The notes: generated by a model from the sequence alone, not told the origin. A stretch of DNA of 64,000 nt from Opitutaceae bacterium (GCA_030648295.1 JAUSID010000083.1:23338-87337), one strand, 5' to 3'. Positions 1 to 9,366 are shown, counted from the stretch's first letter. Numbers and translations: made by a program.

Positions 1-34
1 CGTTCTTCCGCGTCTCCCCGTCTTCCCGTCTTCC
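1..34. repeat. GTCTTCC-type polypyrimidine tract
   Basis: Low-complexity C/T-rich sequence built from GTCTTCC and GTCTCCCC units, running up to the stop codon of the minus-strand gene that follows. The same kind of tract lies immediately beyond the stop codons at 5665 and 47964, and in the opposite orientation before the start at 30824. It is cut by the window edge. Confidence 0.6.
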
Positions 35-2194
35 TCAAGGGCTTTCCACCTGCGACCCGAACGTCTTCCGCAAATAGGAAAGCACGTCGTGGATTGATTG
101 CGCGGGCAGCACATTCCCGAAAGCCGGCATCTGCTGCTTGCCGTTCATGATCACAGCCAGCAGTTCGGCGTCGGGCCGGCGAAGCGGTCCGTCGGCCGCG
201 GTGTAGTCGGGCGTGCCGACCACTTTCGAACCTTTCCCGTCGGGTTGGTGACATGCCATGCAGTAGAGGCGGAAGACTGGCTCGCCCCGCTCCGGCCGGC
301 CCGGCTCGAGCGGTTTCTCCGCTTCGCTCATCAGCATCGTGGGTTTCACGACGGTACCGGGCAGCAGCCGGTTGGCGGTGTAATATGCGACTGGATTCAG
401 CAGCGGCCGGCCGGCCGCGCTCATCAGCTGCCCGTTGAGCTGGAGTTCATAGACGTAGTCCGACTGCAACTCGAGAAGGTCGATCTCCGTGGTGCGGCCA
501 TCGTCGACCTGCCGCACCGCCGTGATCGGCACATCAACTTCGTTCACGCGCAGCGAGCCATCGTGAATATGGTAATGGTACCGAAACCGCCGCATGCGGT
601 AGCTGCGGGCTTCTCCCGCGACGGTCGTCATGGCTTCCGTGAAATGCAGCGCGAATCCAGTGCGCGTCAGCCGCAGCCGGTGGATGTCCACCGGCGTCAC
701 ACCCGTCCACGCCACGCGTTGCAAACCCTCGCTGTTTTCTCCCGGCATCCAGCCGCGCACGGTCTGGCCGACATAGAGCGCGCCATCCGGTCCGAAGGCG
801 TGGTGCATGCCCCCGAGCCGCAGTCCCTGGCCGCGAATGAAGGGAAAGGCCGCGCCCTGGTAACCGCCGTCGACCCTTTCCAGGTCCACGCGCATGAGCA
901 AACTGGATACGTCACCCACGAACATCTGGCCTTCATAGGGTCCGAATTTTCCGCCCGTCGTGTCCCAGACCGGCTGGCCCGGCGAGGTGCCCATCAACCC
1001 GCGCGGCAGATAGACCGTCGGCGGCCGCCGCATCTTCGCGAGATCCGCCGGCGCAAGCTTCTGCTCGCGATAATCCGGGTGCCACTTCAGCCCGTCGGGA
1101 TGGCCGTAGAACGAGCCCGGCTCGATGTGCAGCAGCACGGAAGTCGGCACCCACGCACCGGAAACGTCGGTGATGAAAAGCTCGTCCTGCGGGCTGACGC
1201 CGACGCCAAGCGGCTGCCGCAGACCGGTGGCGAGCGGAACAAATGTGCCATCGCGATCCACGCGAAACGCCCAGCCTTGGTAGAGCGCCACGGAACTATG
1301 CGGATCACGGGGCGCGCTTCCGTCCGGCATCGGCACCGTCAGCGCTCGCTTCACCGGACCGCGAACCCAGGGGAATTCGCCTGTCGATGCCATGCCGAGC
1401 GAGCCGTAGAAATTTCCCGCACGATCGCGCGCGAGGCCGTACGAGAATTCGTGGTAGTTCCCCGTGATGCCCCAATCATCCGCGATCGTCTCGTAACGAT
1501 CCGCCTCGCCGTTGCCATCCGTGTCGACGAGCCGCGTGAGTTCCGGTCGCTGGAGCACCATGATCTCGTTCTCGCCCGGCGCGACAAGACCGAACCCTTC
1601 GTAGAGCCCCGATGCGAAGCGCCGCCAGCGGCCGTTCTGAATCGCGCGAATCCACACCTCGCCGCGGCGGTTACACACCACCAGGCTGCCGGCCGGGGTG
1701 AACGCCACGCCGGAAATCTCGGGTACCATCTGCTGCGGCAGCTCCACGTCCTCGACGCGATACGCGTAGGACGTGACGACCGGCTGCAGTTCGAAGTCAC
1801 GCTGGATGCCCTCGCCCGGCCGGAGGACGAGGTGCAGTTTCAGTTCCTCGAAATCGCGCGCCACCATCCAGATGTCGTAGGGGCCCGCTGGCACCTCGAA
1901 CTGGTAGCGACCGTCCGCATTGGAACGCGCAATGAGCTGGCTGTTTTCGCGCGCGGCCAGCCCGGGCCCCTCCACCTTGATTTCGGCGCGCGGAATCGGC
2001 GCGTTGGTGCCGGCCATCCGCAGGACACCGGACATTTTCGCGCGGTTTGCCGCGGCGGGGCTGGCAGCGGCGGCCGCAAGCGTGGTTTCGGCCGCAAGGC
2101 CGATTAGAAGCGCTGCGAAGATGACCGCGCGGAAAAACGCGGCGAAAATTCCTGCAAGCCCGGGAGCGCGGGCCTCCGGCCCGCTCCGAGCCAT
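35..2194 (-). CDS. Exported beta-propeller protein with C-terminal cytochrome c
   Basis: About 719 aa. A hydrophobic export segment lies within the first 45 residues, followed by a carboxypeptidase-regulatory-like fold (about 50-125), a glucose/sorbosone dehydrogenase-like propeller region, and a C-terminal class I cytochrome c. The haem motif CMACH is near residue 645 and a likely distal Met is in KQQMPAFG near 687. Such proteins are predicted periplasmic dehydrogenase or electron-transfer proteins of PVC bacteria; the substrate is unknown. The ORF track runs to 3625, but residues before ARSGPEA are a different reading frame of the upstream gene. The first ATG before the export segment (2194) lies inside a dispersed palindromic repeat, so the N-terminal residues are repeat-derived. 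Last gene of a minus-strand run with two ThuA-like genes. Confidence 0.8.
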   Translation of the reverse strand: MARSGPEARAPGLAGIFAAFFRAVIFAALLIGLAAETTLAAAAASPAAANRAKMSGVLRMAGTNAPIPRAEIKVEGPGLAARENSQLIARSNADGRYQFEVPAGPYDIWMVARDFEELKLHLVLRPGEGIQRDFELQPVVTSYAYRVEDVELPQQMVPEISGVAFTPAGSLVVCNRRGEVWIRAIQNGRWRRFASGLYEGFGLVAPGENEIMVLQRPELTRLVDTDGNGEADRYETIADDWGITGNYHEFSYGLARDRAGNFYGSLGMASTGEFPWVRGPVKRALTVPMPDGSAPRDPHSSVALYQGWAFRVDRDGTFVPLATGLRQPLGVGVSPQDELFITDVSGAWVPTSVLLHIEPGSFYGHPDGLKWHPDYREQKLAPADLAKMRRPPTVYLPRGLMGTSPGQPVWDTTGGKFGPYEGQMFVGDVSSLLMRVDLERVDGGYQGAAFPFIRGQGLRLGGMHHAFGPDGALYVGQTVRGWMPGENSEGLQRVAWTGVTPVDIHRLRLTRTGFALHFTEAMTTVAGEARSYRMRRFRYHYHIHDGSLRVNEVDVPITAVRQVDDGRTTEIDLLELQSDYVYELQLNGQLMSAAGRPLLNPVAYYTANRLLPGTVVKPTMLMSEAEKPLEPGRPERGEPVFRLYCMACHQPDGKGSKVVGTPDYTAADGPLRRPDAELLAVIMNGKQQMPAFGNVLPAQSIHDVLSYLRKTFGSQVESP

Positions 2195-2219
2195 TGCGGG
2201 CGAGACGCCCGCGCTCCCA
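2162..2219. repeat. REP family A double palindrome (BIME-like)
   Basis: Two GC-rich hairpins with GCGGGC/GCCCGC arms stand in inverted orientation, bounded by GGGAGCGCGGGC and GCCCGCGCTCCC. The same unit recurs about ten times in the left 26 kb. This copy overlaps the start codon of the propeller-cytochrome gene. Confidence 0.75.
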
Positions 2220-2313
2220 GGTGACAATCCCGCTCGCGCGGCCGTCGCGCGCAGGCTCGGGACCCTGAGCCTGCCGAACAGGCAAGCCGCTCCACCTCGA
2301 GTTCGCGAACTTC

Positions 2314-3741
2314 TCATGGCGCCACGACCCGCTTCGGCCGGATTTCCATTCGCACCACGGCCGCGTCGGCGCCCACGCTGAACGCGGTTGTATCCGTCGC
2401 ACGGGCACCTCCGCTCATTACGATGTCGGCACCGGCTTGCGGTTCGTGCCGATAAGACAGCTGCTGCCGGCCGGCGCCGATGCGCAGTTCGCGCACCAGC
2501 CCGATGCCGGACGCCGCGGGCCGCAGCTGTTCGCGAACTTCGCGATCGCCGACGCGATAGTGGAGTTCGGGGAATTCTTCCTTCACGCCGTAACCCATGA
2601 ACTGGAAGTTTGGCTCGGCTCCGACCGCATCCGTCCAATACGGGGAGCGGCCGGCATCGTGGAAGAATTGTTCCCCCGAAATCTTCGCGGGCTCGCCCTG
2701 TTTTGTAAGCCAGCGGGGGCGCAGGTCGACAAAGTCGCCGTCGCTCACGTGGCTCACGCCACCGCGCGCCGGGTCGAAACAGAGCGTCGGACCTTCGGGA
2801 AACGTGATCGCAATCGCCCCGGGGTATGCATTGGGGAGATACGTTCGCTGCACGAGCGCGCGAGCGCCGGGGATCGGCCGCCGCGCCGTCCACAGGAGCG
2901 TGTTCACGAGCAACCGCATGTAGCCAGGTTCGCCGAAAAGTTCCGTGCTCGCCGGCACGATGTGCGCGATCCGCCCGCGACCATTTTGCCGCAGCCAGCC
3001 GAGCGGTGCGGTCGCCTCCCCCACGGTGCCCTCCATCACGAGCATCGAGTCCGGCGTGAGTCCGGCATAAAGCGGCATCGACTGTCCGGTCTCCACGTAC
3101 CGGACGCCGGTGAAGATCGCGTGGCCAAACAAGTTGATGACGCGCATCGGCGCACCTTTCGCAAACGTGCCCTGACGTTTTGCGCCCAGCACCCCGGGTA
3201 GGAATTCGGGCCACGTCGTCCAGCGCGCGGTTTGCTCGCGAATGACGAGCAGGCCTTTCCCTTGCTGGACAAATTCCCGCAGGATCGCGGCGTCGGCGGC
3301 CGCCAGGTCCCCCGTGCCGCCATAGAGCACCGCGGCATCGGCGGTGCGCAAATCCGCGAGCGACGGCATCGCCCCCGCGCCGGTGGGCGGAAGTATCACG
3401 GCGGCGCTGACGTCGGGCTGTGATTCGAGTGCGCCACGTAATTTTCCGAGGCTCACCGCCGCATCCATTTCCGCCGGCTCCACGCCCGTGAACAGGGCGA
3501 CGCGAAGCGGCGTGGCCCATGACGACGGAATCGCGCAGAGGGCGGCGAATGCGACCGTCCATGATGCGGATACGAGCGAGACTGGAAACGCCGGCCGCCG
3601 GCCCGCGGCCGAAAATTGCGGGCAAGATGCCCGCGCTCCCAGGGAAAGGTGGCAGCCGAGGTGACGAGGCGGTCGGTTGTCGTTTACCTCGCGGCCAGCC
3701 TCCTCATGTCGGCTGCTACATTCGATGCGACGAGGCCACAT
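2314..3741 (-). CDS. ThuA-like secreted protein with C-terminal extension
   Basis: 475 aa. Residues of roughly 60-270 form a ThuA/class I glutamine-amidotransferase-like fold (LRVALFTG start, GKGLLVIREQ, LLVNTLLW end). The C-terminal ~200 residues (AITFPEGPTLCFDPARGG onwards) resemble a module found in large PVC haem-binding dehydrogenases. A hydrophobic segment VAFAALCAIPSSWA could be the export signal, but about 45 residues precede it. They include LGARASCPQF, which is translated from a copy of repeat family A, and no alternative ATG, GTG or TTG lies closer to the signal. The start at 3741 is 22 bp after the preceding ThuA gene, so the genes are probably cotranscribed. Role in sugar or glycan metabolism is inferred only. 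Confidence 0.7.
   Translation of the reverse strand: MWPRRIECSSRHEEAGREVNDNRPPRHLGCHLSLGARASCPQFSAAGRRPAFPVSLVSASWTVAFAALCAIPSSWATPLRVALFTGVEPAEMDAAVSLGKLRGALESQPDVSAAVILPPTGAGAMPSLADLRTADAAVLYGGTGDLAAADAAILREFVQQGKGLLVIREQTARWTTWPEFLPGVLGAKRQGTFAKGAPMRVINLFGHAIFTGVRYVETGQSMPLYAGLTPDSMLVMEGTVGEATAPLGWLRQNGRGRIAHIVPASTELFGEPGYMRLLVNTLLWTARRPIPGARALVQRTYLPNAYPGAIAITFPEGPTLCFDPARGGVSHVSDGDFVDLRPRWLTKQGEPAKISGEQFFHDAGRSPYWTDAVGAEPNFQFMGYGVKEEFPELHYRVGDREVREQLRPAASGIGLVRELRIGAGRQQLSYRHEPQAGADIVMSGGARATDTTAFSVGADAAVVRMEIRPKRVVAP
3615..3641. repeat. REP family A copy inside the 5' end of a gene
   Basis: GCGGGCAAGATGCCCGC hairpin followed by GCTCCCAGG. It lies inside the reading frame of the 2314-3741 gene and is translated without a stop, yielding a LGARASCPQ peptide. 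Confidence 0.65.
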
Positions 3742-3763
3742 GACAAAGCGGTGGCACGCCGGG

Positions 3764-4528
3764 TTAGCGCCCGGCCGGCGCCTGGGCGGGGCGCCGCGTC
3801 ACCCACAGCAGCGCATTCGCGATCGCACGGCTGAATTCGGGACGCGCGATCTCCTCCGGATATCCGAGCGCGAGGTAAAAGAGCCGCCGGCCATTCTGCT
3901 CGCGCGTCCAGCCCACGGGCACGCGGCCGTTCTGGTTTTCGCCCTCGACGATGACGTTCACGTCCGGGGCGACGCTCGTGATCCGATAGATGTCGCGCTT
4001 CGTATCGAGCCCGTGGGTACCCTCCCAGATCGGATGCGGGTTGAAGTGCAGTTTTTCCGCGTTGCCCCAGTTGCCCGATTTTCCCGGTGCGCCGTATTTC
4101 GCGCCCAGTATCTGGAGGTCGAACGTCGGCCAGTTTTCCCAGCCGTGCGAGGTCGAACGCAGGGCCACGAAACCCTTTCCCGACGCCATGAATTTCCTCA
4201 GCAGCGCGAGGTTTTTTTCGTCGAGCGTCTTGCGCCGCGAATGAAACACCGCGGTGTCCGCCTCGAGGAGCCGCGCACCGTCGAGAAAGCCGTCCTGCTT
4301 TTCGTTCATCCGCACGAGTTCGCACTGCATGCCGAATTCGCGCGTGAGGTACTCGCCCAGCCGCGTGAACGCCTCGTCGCTCTGGTACGTTTCGGCCGCC
4401 GAAACCAGGCACACCTTCAGCGGCTTGTTCGCCGCCGCCCCGAACGCCGCCGAAACGGCCAGACCCAGGGTAACGGCGACAATGCGGGTCCACCGGGACC
4501 CGGGGCGGACGCGAACAACGAAAGACAT
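3764..4528 (-). CDS. ThuA-like domain protein, exported
   Basis: 254 aa from the ATG at 4528, chosen because it precedes a basic residue run and the hydrophobic segment IVAVTLGLAVSAAFGAAA; the ORF track extends 24 residues upstream without a signal. The mature part is a single ThuA fold (KVCLVSAAETYQSDEAFTRL, VPVGWTR, ANALLWVTRR). The family is linked to trehalose utilisation by name, but its PVC members have no proven reaction. First gene of the minus-strand trio ThuA, ThuA-like, cytochrome. No strong Shine-Dalgarno was seen. Confidence 0.8.
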   Translation of the reverse strand: MSFVVRVRPGSRWTRIVAVTLGLAVSAAFGAAANKPLKVCLVSAAETYQSDEAFTRLGEYLTREFGMQCELVRMNEKQDGFLDGARLLEADTAVFHSRRKTLDEKNLALLRKFMASGKGFVALRSTSHGWENWPTFDLQILGAKYGAPGKSGNWGNAEKLHFNPHPIWEGTHGLDTKRDIYRITSVAPDVNVIVEGENQNGRVPVGWTREQNGRRLFYLALGYPEEIARPEFSRAIANALLWVTRRPAQAPAGR

Positions 4529-4654
4529 AGGGGAAAGGGTAACCCACGGCCACACCCGCCGCGGCACAAACAACGCGAACGTTGTCGTTAGTTGCCGCAA
4601 CCGCCGTCAACCCATTTCGCACGTGCAGGGTTGGGCCCGCGCACCGATGGCCAT

Positions 4655-5329
4655 TTACCTCTCGCCGACGGCCAGCGCGGGACGAGCGGCCGGCGGCGGC
4701 GACGAGATACCCTTGAAGACAAACTGCAGCACCTGTGCGAGCGCCTGGGCCTTCACCTTAGGATCGCCGAGATCCATGTTCAGCCCCTGCGAGAGCGAAA
4801 ACCGGTTCGAATGATAGATGAAACACAATCCGATCAGGTGAATCAGGAGGTGCGGAATATTGATGTCGGGGCGGAATTCGCCCGATTCGATTCCACCTTC
4901 GACGATCTGCCGGAACCGTTCGAGAAATGGATTCTTCGTCAGCACGGCCTCCTTGCGTTTTCTGATGTGCTCGCCCTTCTCGAGGTTTTCCCATTGGAGC
5001 AGCCGGGTGAATTCCGGATTGTGATCGAGAAATTCGAAGTAGCTTTCGAGCAGCCGGGTTAGCCGCTCCCGCGGGCTGGAACCGCGCTCGACGGCGTGGA
5101 ATTCCACGGTCTCGAGCCGCCCGTAGACCTGTCGCAGCGCGGCGCGAAACAACTCCTGCTTGCTGCCAAAATAGTGGTACACCATCCGCTTGTTCACCCG
5201 CGCGACGGCGACAACCTCGTCCACCGAGACGCCGTGATATCCGCGCGCCGCAAACAGCCGAATCGCCGCCTGCAACAAACGATTGCGCGTACGACTCGCG
5301 TTGCGCTGGACGACTTTGGGCGAAGCCAT
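4655..5329 (-). CDS. TetR-family transcriptional regulator
   Basis: 224 aa from the ATG at 5329. The N-terminal helix-turn-helix is typical (LLQAAIRLFAARGYHGVSVDEV, then KRMVYHYFGSKQELF at about residues 15-65), followed by an all-helical ligand-binding domain of the kind found in rutR/CerR-like TetR proteins. The upstream ORF extension in the track reads through repeat family A and was discarded. It lies between the ThuA cluster and an amidohydrolase on the same strand; either could be a target, but no operator was identified. Confidence 0.88.
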   Translation of the reverse strand: MASPKVVQRNASRTRNRLLQAAIRLFAARGYHGVSVDEVVAVARVNKRMVYHYFGSKQELFRAALRQVYGRLETVEFHAVERGSSPRERLTRLLESYFEFLDHNPEFTRLLQWENLEKGEHIRKRKEAVLTKNPFLERFRQIVEGGIESGEFRPDINIPHLLIHLIGLCFIYHSNRFSLSQGLNMDLGDPKVKAQALAQVLQFVFKGISSPPPAARPALAVGER

Positions 5330-5664
5330 GGAAGAGCCTGCGTCTAGCAGGCGGCCTTCGGGCTGAGAAGAAAAATCCCGCCGCGAAGACGTCACGCCGA
5401 TCCTCGGCGGCAGCGGCATTTGCAGGAGTCGGCTTGTCTCCTCGCGGGCGTGGTGCGAGCGTTCCGAGCAGTTGCGGGCGGGACGCCCGCGCTCCCAGGG
5501 AAGCCACTGTTTCTTGGGCCGCATGGTTCACCCGACCGTCGCCTCGGCCCGTTTCTGCGCCGTTCTGGTTGCCGGTGTTTCTTGTTTCTTCTTTCTGCCG
5601 TTTCTTCTTTCCGCGTCTTCCCCGTCTTCCGTGTCTTCCCCGTCTCCCCGTCTCCCCGTCTTCG
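5330..5664. repeat. Gene-free stretch: REP copy and polypyrimidine tract
   Basis: No gene seen. It contains a family A palindrome at about 5473-5500 (GCGGGCGGGACGCCCGC then GCTCCCAGGG) and, at about 5612-5664, a GTCTTCC/GTCTCCCC polypyrimidine tract that ends exactly at the stop codon of the amidohydrolase gene. Confidence 0.7.
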
Positions 5665-6552
5665 CTAAACAGAGATCGGTTCGCCTTTTTGCCGGAAGAT
5701 CGGTTCGGCGAGTCGCCGGAGGTTGCCGCCGAAAATCTGCATCCGCTGCGCGGTCGTCAGATCCGCGTCGAGCACCTTGGAGAATTCAGTCGCGAAGGAA
5801 CGCGACGGCCCGTGGCCGCCCCACACAATCCGATCGAGGCCGAGTTCCCGCACGGCGTAGTCGACTGCGCCGGAATGCGGATCGGACCCCGCAAACTCGA
5901 AGTACACGTTCTTCTGCGGACGCACCACCTGCGCGCCGAGTTCCCAATCGCCGCCGGAGTGGCCGCAGATCAACCGCAGGTCGGGAAAACGCTTCGCGAG
6001 TTCCACCACATCCATCGGTGCCGACTCGCCGGGCAGGTTTCCGCCCGCAGGCCGGCGCGGGTCACCACCAATTTTCATCCACGTATGGATGTAGACGATC
6101 GCCTTCAGTTCGCGCGCCAGCCGGATGATCGGGTCGGTGTTCGGATGGCTGCAAACGACGCCGCCTTTGTTTCCGCCGTAGAACTTGATGCCGACGCACG
6201 GTCCGTTGCGGATCCATTTTTCCATCTGCTGGCAGCTCCGGTCGGGCTCGGTCGGATCGACGCGCACCATCCCGGAGAGCCGATCCTTTTGTTCGAGCAG
6301 GATTCGTCGCTGGATGTCCTCGTTCGGCGACGTGGCCAGCAAGTCGGCCTTCGATCCGCCGATGTCGATCGCCAGCGATCGCTCGACCCCCATCCGCTCG
6401 ATGTAAAACCGCATCTGCTCGTGCTGCTGGATGTTTTCCACGTTCGGATAAAAGCCGTGGTAATGCAGGTCCCAGATGCGAAAGGCGCGGAGCTGTTCGC
6501 GCGTCGGCAGGCCGAAATCTGCGGGGTTCAGGGCAAACTCTTGGGGGCTCAT
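5665..6552 (-). CDS. Amidohydrolase-2 family metal-dependent hydrolase
   Basis: 295 aa, cytoplasmic (no signal peptide). TIM-barrel amidohydrolase landmarks are DLHYHGF near residue 29 (metal-binding D-x-H-x-H), KFYGG, IHTW near 155, CGHSGG near 196 and a late GGHGPSRS loop. The family contains decarboxylases and lactone or amide hydrolases, and the substrate cannot be told from sequence. The product begins MSPQEFAL. A very similar peptide MSPREFAL is encoded downstream of the second amidohydrolase at about 9500-9524, suggesting shared ancestry or a remnant. Confidence 0.85.
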   Translation of the reverse strand: MSPQEFALNPADFGLPTREQLRAFRIWDLHYHGFYPNVENIQQHEQMRFYIERMGVERSLAIDIGGSKADLLATSPNEDIQRRILLEQKDRLSGMVRVDPTEPDRSCQQMEKWIRNGPCVGIKFYGGNKGGVVCSHPNTDPIIRLARELKAIVYIHTWMKIGGDPRRPAGGNLPGESAPMDVVELAKRFPDLRLICGHSGGDWELGAQVVRPQKNVYFEFAGSDPHSGAVDYAVRELGLDRIVWGGHGPSRSFATEFSKVLDADLTTAQRMQIFGGNLRRLAEPIFRQKGEPISV

Positions 6553-6751
6553 GAAAGTTCAGCGCAACGGGGCGGGCGCGGCGTGGGTCCAAGCCTGCGC
6601 TTGGCCCGGGAACGGCAAGTCAAATGTTCCGTGGCCCCGCGCGAGAAGATGATTTCGGTCGTAAATTCGGCCCGTTTTGACGGCGCGGCCGAGTTTCGTT
6701 TCTTGCGCCGCCGGATCAGCCTGTTACATCCACCGTTCCCCACCCACCCAC

Positions 6752-9322
6752 ATGGCTCGCTATACCCGTCGCCGTTTCCTTTCCCAATCCGTCACGCTCG
6801 CGCTCGGTTCGTGCGTGGCCGCCAAAGTTCCCGCCGCCAGTGCCGCGGCTCGCGGCGCGGAGTTCCGCAGTGGGTGGCCGCGCTGTCCCGATCGCGTGTG
6901 GTTGGGATCTGAATACTGGGCCAACCCGATGCAGGACTGGCGGGTTGCGTCCGGCCGCGTCGAATGCACCAACCCCGCGGGTGATCGCAACGTCCACCTG
7001 CTCGTACGTGAGCTCGCGAGCACTGCCGGCACGATCGATGTGCGAGTGCGACTCGGCCGGGTCGCCGCAAAATCGCTCGCCGGCCCCGGTTCGGCCGGAT
7101 TCCGGATCGGAATCCAGGGACCGCTGTCCGACTCGCGCAACCGGCTCATCTCCGGCCGCGGCCTCGATGCGGGCGTGACCGGCAAGGGGTCACTCTTCAT
7201 CGGCGATCCCGCCGGCGCAGGCGCGAAGACGATCAATCTCGATACGGAATCGATGGAACTCCGGCTCAGCGCGGCGCCCGACGGCGCGGAGTACACCATG
7301 ACACTCGTCGCTTTCGGCGCGGACGAAAATGAATTGGGCCGCGTCACGCAGCGCGTGCCGGCCGCGCGGCTCACGGGCAATATCGCGCTGGTGAATAATT
7401 TTGGCGCCTCGGCGCCGGGCGGCGGAGGCGGTGGCGGTAAAAAGGGAAAGGCGGCTGCCGGCCAGCCCGGCGGAAAATTCTGGTTCGCCGACTGGTCCGC
7501 CGGCGGAACGAAGGTCACCGCGCATCCCGAGCGTGCGTTCGGACCGATCCTATTCTCCCAGTACACGCTGAGCGGCGGGGTGATGAAACTCGCCGCGCAG
7601 ATGCCGCCCCTCGGCGCGGCGGACACGCCAACCGTCAGGCTCCAGGTGCAGCGCGGAGCCGGCTGGACGGACGTGGGCGAAGAACGGATACACGCTGACG
7701 CGCGCACGGCGACGTTTCGCGTCGAGCGGTGGGACGATCGCAAGGACACGCCCTACCGGGTGGCCTACACGTTGAAGTTCACCGACGGTGCGACGGAGGA
7801 GCACCATTGGACCGGCACGATCCGGCGCGATCCCGCCGACCAGCCCGTCATCGCGGTCGCGGACGTGTCCTGCAACATTCACGAGGCGTTTCCGAACGCG
7901 CCGTACGTCGAGCGCGTCGGGCGGATGAACCCCGACCTGCTCGCGTTTACGGGCGACCAGTTCTACGAATCGAGCGGCGGCTACGGGATCATTCGCGACC
8001 CCGTGCCCCTGGCGCAGCTGGATTACCTCCGCAAATGGTACCTGCACGGATGGACGTGGCGGGAAGTGATGCGCGACCGGCCGAGCCTTTCGCTGCCGGA
8101 CGACCATGACGTGTATCAGGGCAATCTGTGGGGGCAGTCGGGCGAAGGCCGGAAGACCACGCAGGCCGCGGGCGGATATGACATGCCGGTCGATTGGGTA
8201 AACACGGTTTACCGGTCGCAGACCAGCCACCATCCCGATCCGCATGAGCGGACCGCGGGCACGCGCGGCACGATCCAGTATTACGGATCGATGCTCTATG
8301 GCGGCATCAGTTTCGCGATCCTCGCCGACCGCCAATACAAGTCGGGTCCCGAGGGCAAGGTGCCGAACAAGGGCGAGCGCGGCGATCACGTCACCGATCC
8401 GAACTTCGATCCGAAAACGGCCGACGTCTCCGGCCTTTCGCTGCTGGGTCCGAAACAGGAAAAATTCCTGAGCGACTGGGTCCGTGACTGGCGCGGCGCC
8501 GAGATGAAGGCCGTGATTTCACAGACGCTCTTCAGCGCGCTGCCGACGACGCATGGGCGCGAGCGGATGATCCTCCGCGCCGATTTCGACACGAACGGCT
8601 GGCCGCAGGCGGCGCGCAATCGCGCTCTCCGGGAAATGCGGAAGGCATTCGCCTTTCACATCGCCGGCGATCAGCACATCCCTGCGGTCGTTCAATATGG
8701 CGTCGACGAGCACCGCGATGGACCGGTGGCGTTCGCGGGCCCGGCCGTGAACGTCGGTTATCCGCGCTGGTTCGAGCCGGACCAGGCGCCGTGGACGCAG
8801 CCAAAACAACCGGGCGTCACCGGCGATTTCACCGACAGCTTCGGCCATCCGGTATCGGTGATGGCGGTGAGGAATGGCGCGAAGGCGCCGCGATCCGGCG
8901 ACCTCATGCGCTTTCTCGACGAGAAGGCCTCGGGTCTTGGGATCGTGCGGTTCGACAAACCGAACCGCCGAATCGTCATCGAATGCTGGCCGTTCGTGCT
9001 GGATGCGTCCGCGCCCGACCGGCAGATGCCGGGCTGGCCGGTGACCGTGGACATGACCACGAATTACTCGCGGCGCGCGACCGCGCATCTGCCGATCCTG
9101 GAAATCAACGGGCTGAAGGATCCGGTCGTCGAGGTGATCGAGGAGAAGACCGGCGAGCTGGTATATGCGCTGCGGATCCGCGGCCAGCGATTCCAGCCGC
9201 ATGTGTTCGCGCCCGGAAAATACACGGTGAAAATCTCCGCCGGCGACGGCCGCCGTGCGACCGAGTTGAAGGGACTCGACGGCACGAGCGGAAATCGCGC
9301 GGTGCGAGAAGTGCGCGTGTGA
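6752..9322 (+). CDS. Tat-exported PhoD-like alkaline phosphatase
   Basis: 856 aa. The start at ATG 6752 directly precedes a twin-arginine signal (TRRRFLSQS). About 330 residues of beta-rich N-terminal sequence with a glycine-rich stretch (GGGGGGGKKGK, near residue 225) come before the PhoD-type metallophosphatase core. Core motifs are ADVSCN near 369, TGDQFYE near 399, PDDHDVYQGNLWG near 449 and AGDQHIP near 639. PhoD enzymes are Ca/Fe-dependent phosphodiesterases/phosphatases acting outside the cytoplasm. Length is above the usual 500-600 aa because of the N-terminal module. The gene stands alone between oppositely oriented amidohydrolases. Confidence 0.88.
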   Translation: MARYTRRRFLSQSVTLALGSCVAAKVPAASAAARGAEFRSGWPRCPDRVWLGSEYWANPMQDWRVASGRVECTNPAGDRNVHLLVRELASTAGTIDVRVRLGRVAAKSLAGPGSAGFRIGIQGPLSDSRNRLISGRGLDAGVTGKGSLFIGDPAGAGAKTINLDTESMELRLSAAPDGAEYTMTLVAFGADENELGRVTQRVPAARLTGNIALVNNFGASAPGGGGGGGKKGKAAAGQPGGKFWFADWSAGGTKVTAHPERAFGPILFSQYTLSGGVMKLAAQMPPLGAADTPTVRLQVQRGAGWTDVGEERIHADARTATFRVERWDDRKDTPYRVAYTLKFTDGATEEHHWTGTIRRDPADQPVIAVADVSCNIHEAFPNAPYVERVGRMNPDLLAFTGDQFYESSGGYGIIRDPVPLAQLDYLRKWYLHGWTWREVMRDRPSLSLPDDHDVYQGNLWGQSGEGRKTTQAAGGYDMPVDWVNTVYRSQTSHHPDPHERTAGTRGTIQYYGSMLYGGISFAILADRQYKSGPEGKVPNKGERGDHVTDPNFDPKTADVSGLSLLGPKQEKFLSDWVRDWRGAEMKAVISQTLFSALPTTHGRERMILRADFDTNGWPQAARNRALREMRKAFAFHIAGDQHIPAVVQYGVDEHRDGPVAFAGPAVNVGYPRWFEPDQAPWTQPKQPGVTGDFTDSFGHPVSVMAVRNGAKAPRSGDLMRFLDEKASGLGIVRFDKPNRRIVIECWPFVLDASAPDRQMPGWPVTVDMTTNYSRRATAHLPILEINGLKDPVVEVIEEKTGELVYALRIRGQRFQPHVFAPGKYTVKISAGDGRRATELKGLDGTSGNRAVREVRV

Positions 9323-9340
9323 GGGTGCGCACGTCCCCCG

Positions 9341-9366
9341 GGAGCGCGGGCGTCTCGCCCGCAACT
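9341..9366. repeat. REP family A copy
   Basis: GGGAGCGCGGGC followed by GTCTCGCCCGCAAC, 18 bp after the PhoD stop codon, in the convergent gap before the second amidohydrolase. The rest of this 216-bp gap encodes a peptide on the minus strand beginning MSPREFAL that resembles the start of the first amidohydrolase, but no gene could be supported. Confidence 0.7.

Noticed and set aside
98-2107. 669-aa plus-strand ORF
   Set aside because: Antisense shadow of the propeller-cytochrome gene; Arg/His-rich composition with no motif.
35-3625. 1196-aa minus-strand ORF as one protein
   Set aside because: Residues upstream of about 2194 are an out-of-frame reading of the ThuA-like gene at 2314-3741 and a repeat; the signal peptide marks the true start.
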